A DNA stretch of 6,272 bases from Draconibacterium orientale (GCA_020718265.1 DYSM01000174.1:1-6272), one strand, 5' to 3'. Counted from the stretch's first letter, positions 1 to 6,130 are shown. Program-made: numbers and translations. Notes: generated by a model from the letters alone, not told the origin.

Positions 1-1926
1 TCCTATTAGTGCATCAATATTGTAGCAATTATCGGCATTAAAATATTCCATAACGGCAAAGTGATAAGTTGAACCTTGGTCTAAACCGGTAACTGTTGCG
101 GTATTTTCTGTTCCGATGTAAACAACAAAATTGCCTGTTCCGATTTCTTGTCCTAATGCAAATTCGGAGTTCGCATTGTAAGCTGTTCCTGTTACGGGAG
201 CTGCACTAACCGCCGAACCTTTTGAGGCTAAAACGATTACGGCATCTCCGTTTCCGCGCGTCCAATTTATGGTTAAAGCATTATCTTGAACACCGTCAAC
301 TAAAAAAGCTGAGGCTTGCGTTGTGGGTGAGGTACACGAAGAAGGGAATGTAAATTTGGCGATGCGAGTTTTCCAATCCCAACCACCGGCAGTGTATTGT
401 GTGGTGTACCAGAACGAATAATCGTCGGACGGATCAACGCTCATCATGGAGTAATCGCCCCAACGTTCGCCTCCGCCGGTTTGCGATGCCGTACCTTCTT
501 TTATGGATTCTTCCGTTATAGTCATTTGTCCCAGCGGGTCGCCGGCTTTGCGTCCTGTGTAACGAATTGACGGAAATGTAGCTGAACCGGCAACAGAATA
601 TCCGAGCGCAATGTCGCCCTGTCCGTTCATGGCAATGCTGCTCATCCAACGTGAGTTTGCATCGGGCGCATAAGTTCCTTCCTGATAAATCGTCCAGTTT
701 AAGCCGGTTTTACGAAGTTCGTACCAACGCACGGCGGCTTTATCGCTTCCCATATTTACAGTACGGCTCAACACCAACGCTGCGTGAGTTCCAAAATACC
801 GGTATTGTGCACGGAACATCAATCGGTCAGCAACAACACTTATGTCTTCCGATGTAGATGGTTGATCTATACAAACATCAGAACTGAAACTTGAATTAAA
901 AGATGTCGGAGTCAGTAAGTTTGCTTGTGCAAACGTAGAGTTTGCAGGTGTAGTCCAATTTGCCGTAAACGCCCACACTGCAACGCGGTCGGCACTCCAG
1001 TAAGTATCATCATCGGTATCAAAAACGAAGTAATTCGGAGTTCCTGCGGGCGGAAAATCGCCGTCGCAATCTGTAGGTAACATCGAATAATGGTCATCGT
1101 TTGCCGTTTTTTCAAATTTTATCATGCGCGCACTTGCGTTTCCTGCGAGCATCTCATCGCGGTTAAACGCTACGGCATACGTTCCGTTGAAATCGCCTGA
1201 GGCAACAGTAAAGCGGTTTGCGGTCATATAATAGCCGTCGCGCCAGATTCCGAGTTTCGGATAGTCGGGCATATCGGTAAATTGGAACGCATAACGGTAG
1301 TAAGTTCCTGTCGGGTCGTTAGTTGTCGAAACTGCGAGTAATTCCCATTGCGAATCGTCTTCGGTGGAAACGGCAAATTGAGAAACCAACCAACGGTCTG
1401 CTTGTTCGTCGTACAATACAATCGGGTCGCCGTCGTTTGTGCCTGTCCATGCGCCGTTGAATCCGTTCCAAAATACAGATGAATTAAAGGCAGGAACCAA
1501 AACGTTTCCGCTTTTGTCATAAATTTCGGTAACATTGTTTGTCATTTGCACATAATGATTCGGACCGGCATCGCCTTGCGTATCAGGCGGTACAATTTGG
1601 CTGCCATTATCGCCGTTATTTGTGCCTTCCACATTTACGGTCGGGGCTGCTGTTCCGCGCATTCCCAATGTTTTTTGCACATTAGGTGAGATTGTGTTTT
1701 TATCAATCACGCCGGTTTTTACGGTTCGGAAATGATTTTTCACTTTGCCGTCTTTCCATTTTTTAACGGCACTGTTGTCCAAAGCCGTCATTTCGGTGAG
1801 TGGTTTGGAAACATCGAAATATTTTGCGGCTTGCACTTCGGGCTTATCTCCGGATTGTGCGCTCAGCACTTGCCCCGACAGCACGAAAAACAGTATCAGG
1901 ACTGAAAGTAGAATTTGATTTTTCAT
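1..1926 (-). CDS. Large secreted protein with propeller-like body and Fn3-like domain, probable T9SS cargo (3' end outside window)
   Basis: Reading from the ATG at 1926, 642 codons stay open to the left edge, so the gene is partial and its C-terminus is missing. Residues 1-23 form a signal peptide: Lys at position 2, a hydrophobic core at 5-16, and probable cleavage after LSA before Gln24. The body from about 110 to 528 is rich in Asp, Gly, Trp and Tyr. It carries motifs I associate with long secreted Bacteroidota and marine bacterial proteins: PPDTQGDAGPNHYVQM (113-128), GDPIVLYDEQADRWLVSQF (166-184), IAMNGQGDIALGYS (431-444), PSIRYTGR (452-459) and RWGDYSMMSVDP (488-499). Repeated beta-strand-like segments suggest a propeller-type fold, which is inferred. 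Residues about 532-635 match the fibronectin type III-like domain common in this phylum, with NWTRGNGD and a TVTGLDQGSTYHFAVMEY end. A C-terminal T9SS sorting domain is expected beyond the edge but is not seen. Substrate or ligand is unknown. Confidence 0.85.
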   Translation of the reverse strand, partial: MKNQILLSVLILFFVLSGQVLSAQSGDKPEVQAAKYFDVSKPLTEMTALDNSAVKKWKDGKVKNHFRTVKTGVIDKNTISPNVQKTLGMRGTAAPTVNVEGTNNGDNGSQIVPPDTQGDAGPNHYVQMTNNVTEIYDKSGNVLVPAFNSSVFWNGFNGAWTGTNDGDPIVLYDEQADRWLVSQFAVSTEDDSQWELLAVSTTNDPTGTYYRYAFQFTDMPDYPKLGIWRDGYYMTANRFTVASGDFNGTYAVAFNRDEMLAGNASARMIKFEKTANDDHYSMLPTDCDGDFPPAGTPNYFVFDTDDDTYWSADRVAVWAFTANWTTPANSTFAQANLLTPTSFNSSFSSDVCIDQPSTSEDISVVADRLMFRAQYRYFGTHAALVLSRTVNMGSDKAAVRWYELRKTGLNWTIYQEGTYAPDANSRWMSSIAMNGQGDIALGYSVAGSATFPSIRYTGRKAGDPLGQMTITEESIKEGTASQTGGGERWGDYSMMSVDPSDDYSFWYTTQYTAGGWDWKTRIAKFTFPSSCTSPTTQASAFLVDGVQDNALTINWTRGNGDAVIVLASKGSAVSAAPVTGTAYNANSEFALGQEIGTGNFVVYIGTENTATVTGLDQGSTYHFAVMEYFNADNCYNIDALIG

Positions 1927-1956
1927 AAATGAATATTAAAAAAATGTAGTAATTTG

Positions 1957-1964
1957 CAAATTTA
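1957..1964 (-). promoter_or_regulatory. Bacteroidota -7 promoter box for the secreted-protein gene
   Basis: The minus strand reads TAAATTTG, a full match to the TAnnTTTG element of the Bacteroidota primary sigma factor. It lies 30 nt before the ATG at 1926, giving a predicted leader of about 20-25 nt. No clear TTG/TTTG -33 element is seen at the usual distance. That position is instead occupied by an inverted repeat, so expression may depend on a regulator (inference). Confidence 0.55.
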
Positions 1965-1966
1965 AA

Positions 1967-1984
1967 ACGTTTTCGGAAAAACGT
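1967..1984 (-). terminator. Possible weak intrinsic terminator after the algH-rsmA-2037 transcription unit
   Basis: On the minus strand a 7-bp perfect stem (ACGTTTT / AAAACGT) closes a TCCG tetraloop of the UNCG type and is followed by TTTAAATTT. It lies about 50 nt beyond the TAA at 2037 and just before the -7 box of the next gene. The stem is AT-rich and the U-run is interrupted, so termination efficiency is uncertain. The same bases also take part in a second, competing inverted repeat (1971-1995). Confidence 0.35.
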
Positions 1985-1995
1985 GAGTTCCGAAA
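1971..1995. repeat. 8-bp inverted repeat upstream of the -7 box, possible operator
   Basis: TTTCGGAA at 1971-1978 and TTCCGAAA at 1988-1995 are perfect inverted copies separated by 9 nt. The element begins 6 nt upstream of the -7 box at 1957-1964 (minus strand) and covers the region where a -33 box would lie. A dyad placed here could be a regulator binding site for the secreted-protein gene, or an alternative RNA hairpin to the one at 1967-1984. Nothing in the window identifies a regulator. Confidence 0.35.
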
Positions 1996-2036
1996 TAGCT
2001 TATTTTCATGGATTTTTTAGAAAAAACAACTAAAAA

Positions 2037-2768
2037 TTAGACGTTCGCTACAAATTTGAGACTTCCGGAATTTGTAAGTTGCACATATTGAGCTATATTG
2101 TCAATATCGCGGAAATACTTTTTCGCGATGCGCTCGCCCGAATCCGTGTTGCAAAAAAACGAAACCGCAGCGCGTTTTTCTGTTTCAACAAAACCCAATC
2201 GACGAAACGCCTCACCATTGCCCCAGTCCAAGTCGGTATAAGTCATGATGCTTTGAGGTGCATAAAGTTGCATATAAAATTTCAAAAGTTTGCTCAATCC
2301 GCCCGTTATGGTTGTGTAATTTTTACTGCAATAGCGCAATATCTCTGCCGAATTGCCGGTTTGGAATTTTCGCATCGCGGCAAAGGTCATTGCGGCAACT
2401 AATTCATTTTCAAAAAACAAACCGATTCTTACTTTTGAGGTCGATGTGCCGTAAATATGGTTTTCGTTCAAAAAAATATCAGCTTCGGGCTTTGTTATTT
2501 TCTTCACAAAACATTTTCTGGCGAAAATAGTTTTGGATTTACCGTAAAGAGCAGAAATTTTACTTTTGATAATTTCCGGATGTCGTATCCACCAATCTTC
2601 AAACACTGTAAAAATGTTTTCTTTATATTGAAACTCAGAATATTCAGAAAAAGATAAGAACCGATGCTTACGACACTCGGATTGCTCAATGTGATTGACA
2701 TCGCAAAAAGAGTTCAACCAAATATCAAAACTATTATTTGGCACGAACAAGCTCAAAAATTTCGACAA
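2037..2768 (-). CDS. Protein resembling the GNAT-like C-terminal domain of phage homing-endonuclease-type proteins, overlapping rsmA
   Basis: A 243-codon frame ending in TAA at 2037. No ATG precedes Met127, so translation must begin at a non-ATG codon. The longest option is TTG at 2768, which overlaps the rsmA end by 35 nt. GTG at 2744 (residue 9) would overlap the rsmA stop by only about 11 nt and is equally plausible. Neither has a convincing Shine-Dalgarno site. The pattern resembles the C-terminal half of phage Hef/Vsr-like endonuclease proteins as I remember them: IFTVFEDWW then EIIKSKISALYGK (52-77), ARKCFVKKI (83-91), FLNENHIYG (99-107), GLFFENELVAAMTF (116-129), ILRYCSKNYTTITGGLSKLL (143-162) and IMTYTDLDWGNGEAFRRLGF (174-193). 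Most of a nuclease domain is missing or unrecognisable at the N-terminus, so cleavage activity is doubtful. The C-terminal region has a GNAT-like character. Wording looks more AT-rich than its neighbours by eye. A function beyond this is not claimed. Confidence 0.7.
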   Translation of the reverse strand: MSKFLSLFVPNNSFDIWLNSFCDVNHIEQSECRKHRFLSFSEYSEFQYKENIFTVFEDWWIRHPEIIKSKISALYGKSKTIFARKCFVKKITKPEADIFLNENHIYGTSTSKVRIGLFFENELVAAMTFAAMRKFQTGNSAEILRYCSKNYTTITGGLSKLLKFYMQLYAPQSIMTYTDLDWGNGEAFRRLGFVETEKRAAVSFFCNTDSGERIAKKYFRDIDNIAQYVQLTNSGSLKFVANV

Positions 2769-3498
2769 ATTGTTTTACACTCAACTGCTCGGGACGTTTG
2801 GTCAGAAACTCGTAAGCCGTTCTGTCCGGAAAATATGCGGAAAGAGAGTTGCTGAGCATTTTTCGGCGTTGGTTGAATGCTGCTTTTACCATTGTTGCAA
2901 ATTGCGGATAAATATCCGACGCAATGAGCGGCGCGGCTTTGCGCGTGAGGCGTATCACACCGGACTGCACCTTGGGCGGCGGATTGAAAACTTCGGGCGA
3001 AACCGTGAACAAATATTCCGCATCGTAAAACACTTGCGCCAACACACTCAAAATGCCGTACACTTTATTGCCGTGTTTTGCGCCGATGCGTTCCGCCACT
3101 TCTTTTTGAAACATGCCCGTGAGCGAAGTTACGATTGTTTGATTTTCAATAGCTTTAAATAATATTTGAGATGAAATATTATACGGAAAATTTCCGATTA
3201 CGGCAATTTGCTTCGTAGGAAAACGTTCGGAAATGTTCATATCTAAAAAATCTTCAAACAAAATTTTGTGTTGAAAAGCGGAATATTTCGATTTTAGATA
3301 TGCAATAGATTCGGAATCGATGTCTGTTACAAAGAAGTTCGGTTTTTCGATAAAAAAATCTGTCAGAATGCCGGTACCGCCACCAATTTCCAAAGTAATA
3401 TCTGCAGATGTGTCTGTGCAACTGTCTGCAATTTTGCGGGCAATGTTTGTGTCGGTCAAGAAATGTTGTCCGAGATGTTTTTTGGGTTTTACGAACAT
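2734..3498 (-). CDS. rsmA: 16S rRNA (adenine(1518)-N6/adenine(1519)-N6)-dimethyltransferase RsmA/KsgA
   Basis: Uses S-adenosylmethionine to dimethylate two adjacent adenosines in the helix 45 loop of 16S rRNA, a late step in small-subunit assembly in the cytoplasm. The 254-residue length is typical of the family. The N-terminal Rossmann methyltransferase domain shows KKHLGQHFL (6-14), SAM-binding motif I as LEIGGGTGILT (36-46), and the catalytic motif IV NFPYNISS (103-110). These are followed by MFQKEVAERI (129-138), YGILSVLAQ (147-155) and FNPPPKVQSGVIRL (171-184). The small C-terminal domain has FNQRRKMLSNSL (208-219) and RPEQLSVKQF (235-244). Motif I has GGG where GPG is more usual. The ATG at 3498 lies 9 nt after the algH stop and is preceded by an AAGG, indicating coupled translation in one mRNA. 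The 3' end overlaps the next gene. Assignment is secure. Confidence 0.96.
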   Translation of the reverse strand: MFVKPKKHLGQHFLTDTNIARKIADSCTDTSADITLEIGGGTGILTDFFIEKPNFFVTDIDSESIAYLKSKYSAFQHKILFEDFLDMNISERFPTKQIAVIGNFPYNISSQILFKAIENQTIVTSLTGMFQKEVAERIGAKHGNKVYGILSVLAQVFYDAEYLFTVSPEVFNPPPKVQSGVIRLTRKAAPLIASDIYPQFATMVKAAFNQRRKMLSNSLSAYFPDRTAYEFLTKRPEQLSVKQFVEIFELVRAK

Positions 3499-3505
3499 GA
3501 GCAGA

Positions 3506-3509
3506 CCTT
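3506..3509 (-). promoter_or_regulatory. Shine-Dalgarno-like AAGG for rsmA overlapping the algH stop codon
   Basis: The minus strand reads TAAGGTCTGCTC just before the rsmA ATG. The TAA is the algH stop and AAGG shares its last two bases, leaving a 7-nt spacer. This is the clearest ribosome-binding-type sequence in the window. It supports both the chosen rsmA start and translational coupling to algH. Confidence 0.5.
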
Positions 3510-4107
3510 AGTTTAGATTCGGATCCACAGGCACGTTTGCCCAAAATTCGTATTTATCGCCAATTTTTTTGGTGGTTTTTTCCCACAAATTATCGTCAGG
3601 CTTCAGTAGCTTATGAATTGATTTTGGGTTTGTTACAATCCAAAAATTATTTTTCAGTTCGCCGTCCAATTGCTTGGGCATCCACCCGGCGTAACCTGCA
3701 AAAAAGCGCACTTGTTCCGGCTTTGCGGAGCCGGAATTGAGCATGTCGATTAAAAAATCGTAATCGCCGCCCCAATATACGCCGTCTCTTATCAGAACAC
3801 TGTCAGGCAGAATTGTGCCGAGTGTGTGCAGATAAAATAAGCGGTCGCGGCTCACGGGTCCGCCCAAATAGACCGGAATATTCAAATGTCTGCCCACCGA
3901 AGCAACATCGTGCAACGTTTTTCCGAGCGGTTTGTTGAGCACAAATCCTACGGAACCTTCGCTGTTATGTTCCGTTAGCAACACTGCCGAGCGTGTAAAA
4001 TAGCGGTCGTCGGCAAACGGTTCGGACAACAACATGCTGCCTGTTTCGGCATGAAGCAAATGAGAATCTATCTTGAAAATATCTTTTGAAATCTCTTGCA
4101 TCGACAT
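3508..4107 (-). CDS. yqgE: YqgE/AlgH family protein (DUF179)
   Basis: A complete 199-residue protein, close to the usual length of the family, with no signal peptide or membrane segment. Family hallmarks: GSMLLSEPF (23-31), DDRYFTRSAVLLTEHN (33-48), GSVGFVLNKP (51-60), LGGPVSRDRLFYLHTL (81-96), GVYWGGDYD (109-117) and FFAGYAGWMPKQLDGEL (135-151). The biochemical role of this family is not established. The AlgH name comes from a Pseudomonas locus affecting alginate regulation and does not imply polysaccharide synthesis or a link to the MBOAT gene upstream. The ATG at 4107 is chosen because a -7 box lies just upstream; a second ATG at codon 3 is also possible. The first 39 codons and the promoter are duplicated at 4243-4494, but this copy is intact. 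It sits 9 nt before rsmA, so the two are probably cotranscribed. Confidence 0.93.
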   Translation of the reverse strand: MSMQEISKDIFKIDSHLLHAETGSMLLSEPFADDRYFTRSAVLLTEHNSEGSVGFVLNKPLGKTLHDVASVGRHLNIPVYLGGPVSRDRLFYLHTLGTILPDSVLIRDGVYWGGDYDFLIDMLNSGSAKPEQVRFFAGYAGWMPKQLDGELKNNFWIVTNPKSIHKLLKPDDNLWEKTTKKIGDKYEFWANVPVDPNLN

Positions 4108-4120
4108 AAAAATTTATCGG

Positions 4121-4128
4121 CAAAGATA
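4121..4128 (-). promoter_or_regulatory. Bacteroidota -7 promoter box for algH-rsmA
   Basis: The minus strand reads TATCTTTG, a full match to TAnnTTTG, 13 nt before the algH ATG at 4107. This predicts a very short leader of roughly 10 nt. No strong -33 element is evident at the expected distance. It is the proximal of two identical copies and the one best placed to drive algH and rsmA. Confidence 0.6.
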
Positions 4129-4160
4129 ACACTTTTCTTATGCAGTTTGCATTCGGTCTC

Positions 4161-4176
4161 AGAAAAATCTTTTTCT
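4161..4176. repeat. AT-rich palindrome in the MBOAT-algH spacer (second copy at 4413-4428)
   Basis: AGAAAAA and TTTTTCT flank a TC centre, forming a 16-bp near-continuous palindrome, duplicated at 4413-4428 with the tandem repeat. It lies downstream of the MBOAT stop, but its stem has a single G:C pair and no proper U-run follows. I regard terminator function as weak and report it as the only dyad in this spacer. Confidence 0.3.
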
Positions 4177-4185
4177 ACAACCTTG

Positions 4186-4227
4186 TCTGATATCTCAAAT
4201 CTCACGTCTCAAATCTAAAATCTAAAA
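4186..4227. repeat. Degenerate heptamer tandem array, TCTCAAA/TCTAAAA type (copy 1)
   Basis: Six in-phase 7-nt units lie head to tail: TCTGATA, TCTCAAA, TCTCACG, TCTCAAA, TCTAAAA and TCTAAAA. Similar TCTCAAA-type strings occur in intergenic DNA of Bacteroidota genomes as far as I recall. The last unit reads into the duplicated MBOAT stop (cta at 4222-4224). This copy lies between the chimeric ORF stop and the algH promoter. Confidence 0.6.
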
Positions 4228-4359
4228 CGCAAAATAGATAAAGCGTGTAAAATAGCGGTCGTCGGCAAACGGTTCGGACAACAACATGCTGCCTGTTTCG
4301 GCATGAAGCAAATGAGAATCTATCTTGAAAATATCTTTTGAAATCTCTTGCATCGACAT
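4222..4359 (-). pseudogene. Chimeric 45-codon ORF: AlgH N-terminus joined to the MBOAT C-terminal tail
   Basis: This is a by-product of the tandem duplication. From the duplicated algH ATG at 4359 the frame encodes AlgH residues 1-39 (ending DDRYFTR). It then crosses the junction at 4242/4243 in frame into FIYFAF and the TAG at 4222, exactly the last six codons and stop of the MBOAT gene. The ORF has its own copy of the -7 box at 4373-4380, so it could be transcribed and translated. At 45 residues it lacks most of the AlgH fold, and a non-functional fragment is the default reading. It sits 114 nt before the intact algH. Confidence 0.7.
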
Positions 4360-4372
4360 AAAAATTTATCGG

Positions 4373-4380
4373 CAAAGATA
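4373..4380 (-). promoter_or_regulatory. Duplicated -7 box (distal copy of the algH promoter)
   Basis: TATCTTTG on the minus strand, identical to the box at 4121-4128 and shifted by 252. It lies 13 nt before the chimeric ORF start at 4359. If active, it gives algH and rsmA a second start site 252 nt upstream, with a leader carrying the chimeric ORF. Confidence 0.5.
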
Positions 4381-4437
4381 ACACTTTTCTTATGCAGTTT
4401 GCATTCGGTCTCAGAAAAATCTTTTTCTACAACCTTG

Positions 4438-4479
4438 TCTGATATCTCAAATCTCACGTCTCAAATCTAAAATCTAAAA
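4438..4479. repeat. Degenerate heptamer tandem array (copy 2) supplying the MBOAT stop codon
   Basis: Identical to the array at 4186-4227. Its last TCTAAAA unit (4473-4479) contains the cta at 4474-4476 that is the MBOAT TAG stop and also encodes the terminal Phe. The array therefore begins inside the coding sequence. Because the protein still ends with the expected FIYF-type tail, the array has not visibly truncated it. Confidence 0.6.
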
Positions 4480-6027
4480 CGCAAAATAGATAAACGGTTG
4501 AAGCTCCGCCGTACGCATTTGCCAAATTGCAAACACCACGACAACAATGGCGGCTACCTTTGCCCAGTGCGGCGTTTGCGAAAAGTAATTCACATAAGCC
4601 GTTTTCCAATTCGTGGGCAACCAATGCACGGTCAGTCCGAACGCAAGTACAAGGAACACATATTTGTAAGCCAAAATCACTTGTCCGATTTGCCCAAATT
4701 CAAACGCCGTTGTTATTTGGTGCATAATATCATTGACTTGCGACATATTTTCGGCACGAAACCAAATGCGGGTTGCAGTTATGAAGTTGAAGGTCAGAAA
4801 AATAGCATAAAAGCGCACCAGCCAACTGTTGTTGTTATTGAACGGACTGATTTTTTTCCAATATTTATACACAACCAAACCGACGCCGTTCAAGCCGCCC
4901 CAAATGACAAACTGCCAACTTGCGCCGTGCCACAATCCGCCGATGAGCATCGTCAGCATCAAGTTGATATTTGTGCGCATGGCACCGTATTTGTTTCCGC
5001 CGAGCGGAATATAAAGGTAGTCCTTCAGCCACGTGGAAAGCGAAATATGCCAACGTTTCCAAAATTCGCCTGTACTTTGGGCTTTGTAAGGCGAATTAAA
5101 GTTGGGATTCAACCGAAAACCCATAAGCAACGCCAAACCGATGGCGATATCCGTATAACCCGAAAAATCAGCATACACCTGAAACGAATACGCATAAAGT
5201 GCAAACAAATTTTCGACACCCGAAAACGTCAGCGGACTCGAAAACACACGGTCGATAAAATTGACGGCAATGTAATCCGAAATAAACATCTTTTTGAACA
5301 AACCGTTCAGAATCATAAAGACGGCAACCCCAAACTCGGCACGCGAAAGTTCAAACTTTTTGTAAATTTGCGGTATAAATTCCGATGCGCGCACAATAGG
5401 ACCCGCCACCAACTGCGGGAAAAACGTTACATAGAAGCCGAAATCAATAATATTTTTAACCGGTTCCAATTTGCGTCGGTAAATATCGATGGAATAACTC
5501 AGCGTTTGAAACGTATAAAATGAAATACCTACCGGCAAAATAATTTTATCAATCGAAAAGTGAGTGCCGCCTATCTCGTTTGTCCATTTCGAGAATAAAT
5601 CGACAACGGGAATGTGCATATCGAATAACGTATTCACACTGCCGATAAAAAAGCCTGTGTATTTGTAATACGCTAAAATAAACAGATTGACAACAAGACT
5701 TGTAGCGATGAGTAACTTGCGTTTGCGTTGATTTTGAAGGCGATACAAGGCGTTGCCAATGTAAAGATCTACAACTGTTGATAATATAAGCAAACTGACA
5801 AAAAAACCGCCCGTTTTCCAGTAAAAAAACAAACTGACCAAAAACAAAAACGCATTGCGCGGCACTTCCTTTTTATGAATTGCCGAAAACACGCCGTACA
5901 CCACCGCAAAAAACGCCCAGAAATAAAACTGCGTGAATATGAGCGGCTTAGTAGGATTGAAATCGAATATGGAAACAAAAAATTCGTGCATGTGCGGCAG
6001 AAAAATCCGCGCGAAAGTATCAAACAT
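4474..6027 (-). CDS. MBOAT family membrane-bound O-acyltransferase, AlgI-like
   Basis: Integral inner-membrane acyltransferase of the AlgI/DltB/PatA type. These transfer an acyl group, commonly acetyl, across the membrane for O-acylation of exported polysaccharide or wall polymers. The acceptor here is unknown. The 517 residues contain about ten hydrophobic stretches, starting around 31-50 and ending near 490-504. Key motifs: FFYWKTGG (67-74), LPVGISFYTFQ (164-174), FFPQLVAGPIVR (202-213), QVYADFSGYTDIAIG (283-297), EFWKRWHISLSTWLKDYLY (321-339) and the signature GGLWHGASW (363-371). His367 is the expected catalytic histidine and His327 is also conserved. The C-terminus FIYFAF resembles the usual FIYFQF end of Bacteroidota homologues as I recall, so the protein looks complete. 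A TAA stands directly before the ATG at 6027, so the start cannot lie further upstream; Met13 at 5991 is an alternative. The SGNH/AlgJ-type partner often found beside such genes is not in the window, and the downstream algH is not a functional partner by name. Confidence 0.93.
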   Translation of the reverse strand: MFDTFARIFLPHMHEFFVSIFDFNPTKPLIFTQFYFWAFFAVVYGVFSAIHKKEVPRNAFLFLVSLFFYWKTGGFFVSLLILSTVVDLYIGNALYRLQNQRKRKLLIATSLVVNLFILAYYKYTGFFIGSVNTLFDMHIPVVDLFSKWTNEIGGTHFSIDKIILPVGISFYTFQTLSYSIDIYRRKLEPVKNIIDFGFYVTFFPQLVAGPIVRASEFIPQIYKKFELSRAEFGVAVFMILNGLFKKMFISDYIAVNFIDRVFSSPLTFSGVENLFALYAYSFQVYADFSGYTDIAIGLALLMGFRLNPNFNSPYKAQSTGEFWKRWHISLSTWLKDYLYIPLGGNKYGAMRTNINLMLTMLIGGLWHGASWQFVIWGGLNGVGLVVYKYWKKISPFNNNNSWLVRFYAIFLTFNFITATRIWFRAENMSQVNDIMHQITTAFEFGQIGQVILAYKYVFLVLAFGLTVHWLPTNWKTAYVNYFSQTPHWAKVAAIVVVVFAIWQMRTAELQPFIYFAF

Positions 6028-6130
6028 TTACGAATTGATAATCACTTTTTGAAAAAAATATAGGGAAATATCAAACGAAGTCTTTTGCATGCTAAATTTC
6101 AAAGCACCCGCTCCAAACTCAGCCTCAATC

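Larger units (their letters stand above)
3990..4494. repeat. Perfect 252-bp direct tandem duplication spanning the algH 5' end and MBOAT 3' end
   Basis: Bases 3990-4242 recur at 4242-4494 with a constant offset of 252, and I find no mismatch by eye. Identity stops at 3989/4241 (g versus a) on the left and 4243/4495 (g versus c) on the right. The junction therefore shares only a single A. Each unit contains the last six MBOAT codons plus stop, the 114-nt intergenic spacer with heptamer repeats, the algH -7 box and algH codons 1-39. The right copy serves the intact MBOAT gene and the left copy serves the intact algH. Perfect identity means a very recent event or an assembly error. The lack of longer end homology argues against ordinary homologous recombination. 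Confidence 0.9.

Noticed and set aside
1224..1535. 103-codon minus-strand frame, with similar short ones at 434-649 and 912-1115
   Set aside because: All are out-of-frame readings inside the 642-codon secreted-protein gene, which carries a signal peptide and consistent domain motifs.
2079..2657. Three overlapping plus-strand frames (2079-2402, 2258-2530, 2457-2657)
   Set aside because: Antisense shadows of the 2037-2768 gene. They lack known motifs and overlap each other in different frames.
2504..2701. ATG-started minus-strand frame that could have replaced the non-ATG start of the 2037-2768 gene
   Set aside because: It is in a different frame from the conserved motifs and stops at 2504, so it cannot provide their N-terminus.
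2695..3162. 155-codon open frame on the plus strand
   Set aside because: Antisense to rsmA, with no family resemblance and no promoter or ribosome-binding signal.
4202..4384. 60-codon minus-strand frame in the duplicated region
   Set aside because: It is out of frame with algH. The meaningful frame here is the 4222-4359 chimera that starts at the duplicated algH ATG.
4186..4479. CRISPR-like array suggested by short repeats
   Set aside because: The 7-nt units are contiguous with no spacers, and the larger repetition is a single two-copy tandem duplication.
4498..5523. 341-codon open frame on the plus strand
   Set aside because: It lies entirely antisense to the MBOAT gene, whose motifs and catalytic His are clear. 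The translation is rich in Arg, Lys, His and Gln with no recognisable domain, which is typical of a shadow frame.
3508..6027. An alginate-type acetylation operon, suggested by an AlgI-like MBOAT protein beside an AlgH family gene
   Set aside because: AlgH/YqgE is not a polysaccharide acetylation component. No AlgJ, AlgX, AlgF or glycosyltransferase is present, and algH has its own promoter and pairs with rsmA.
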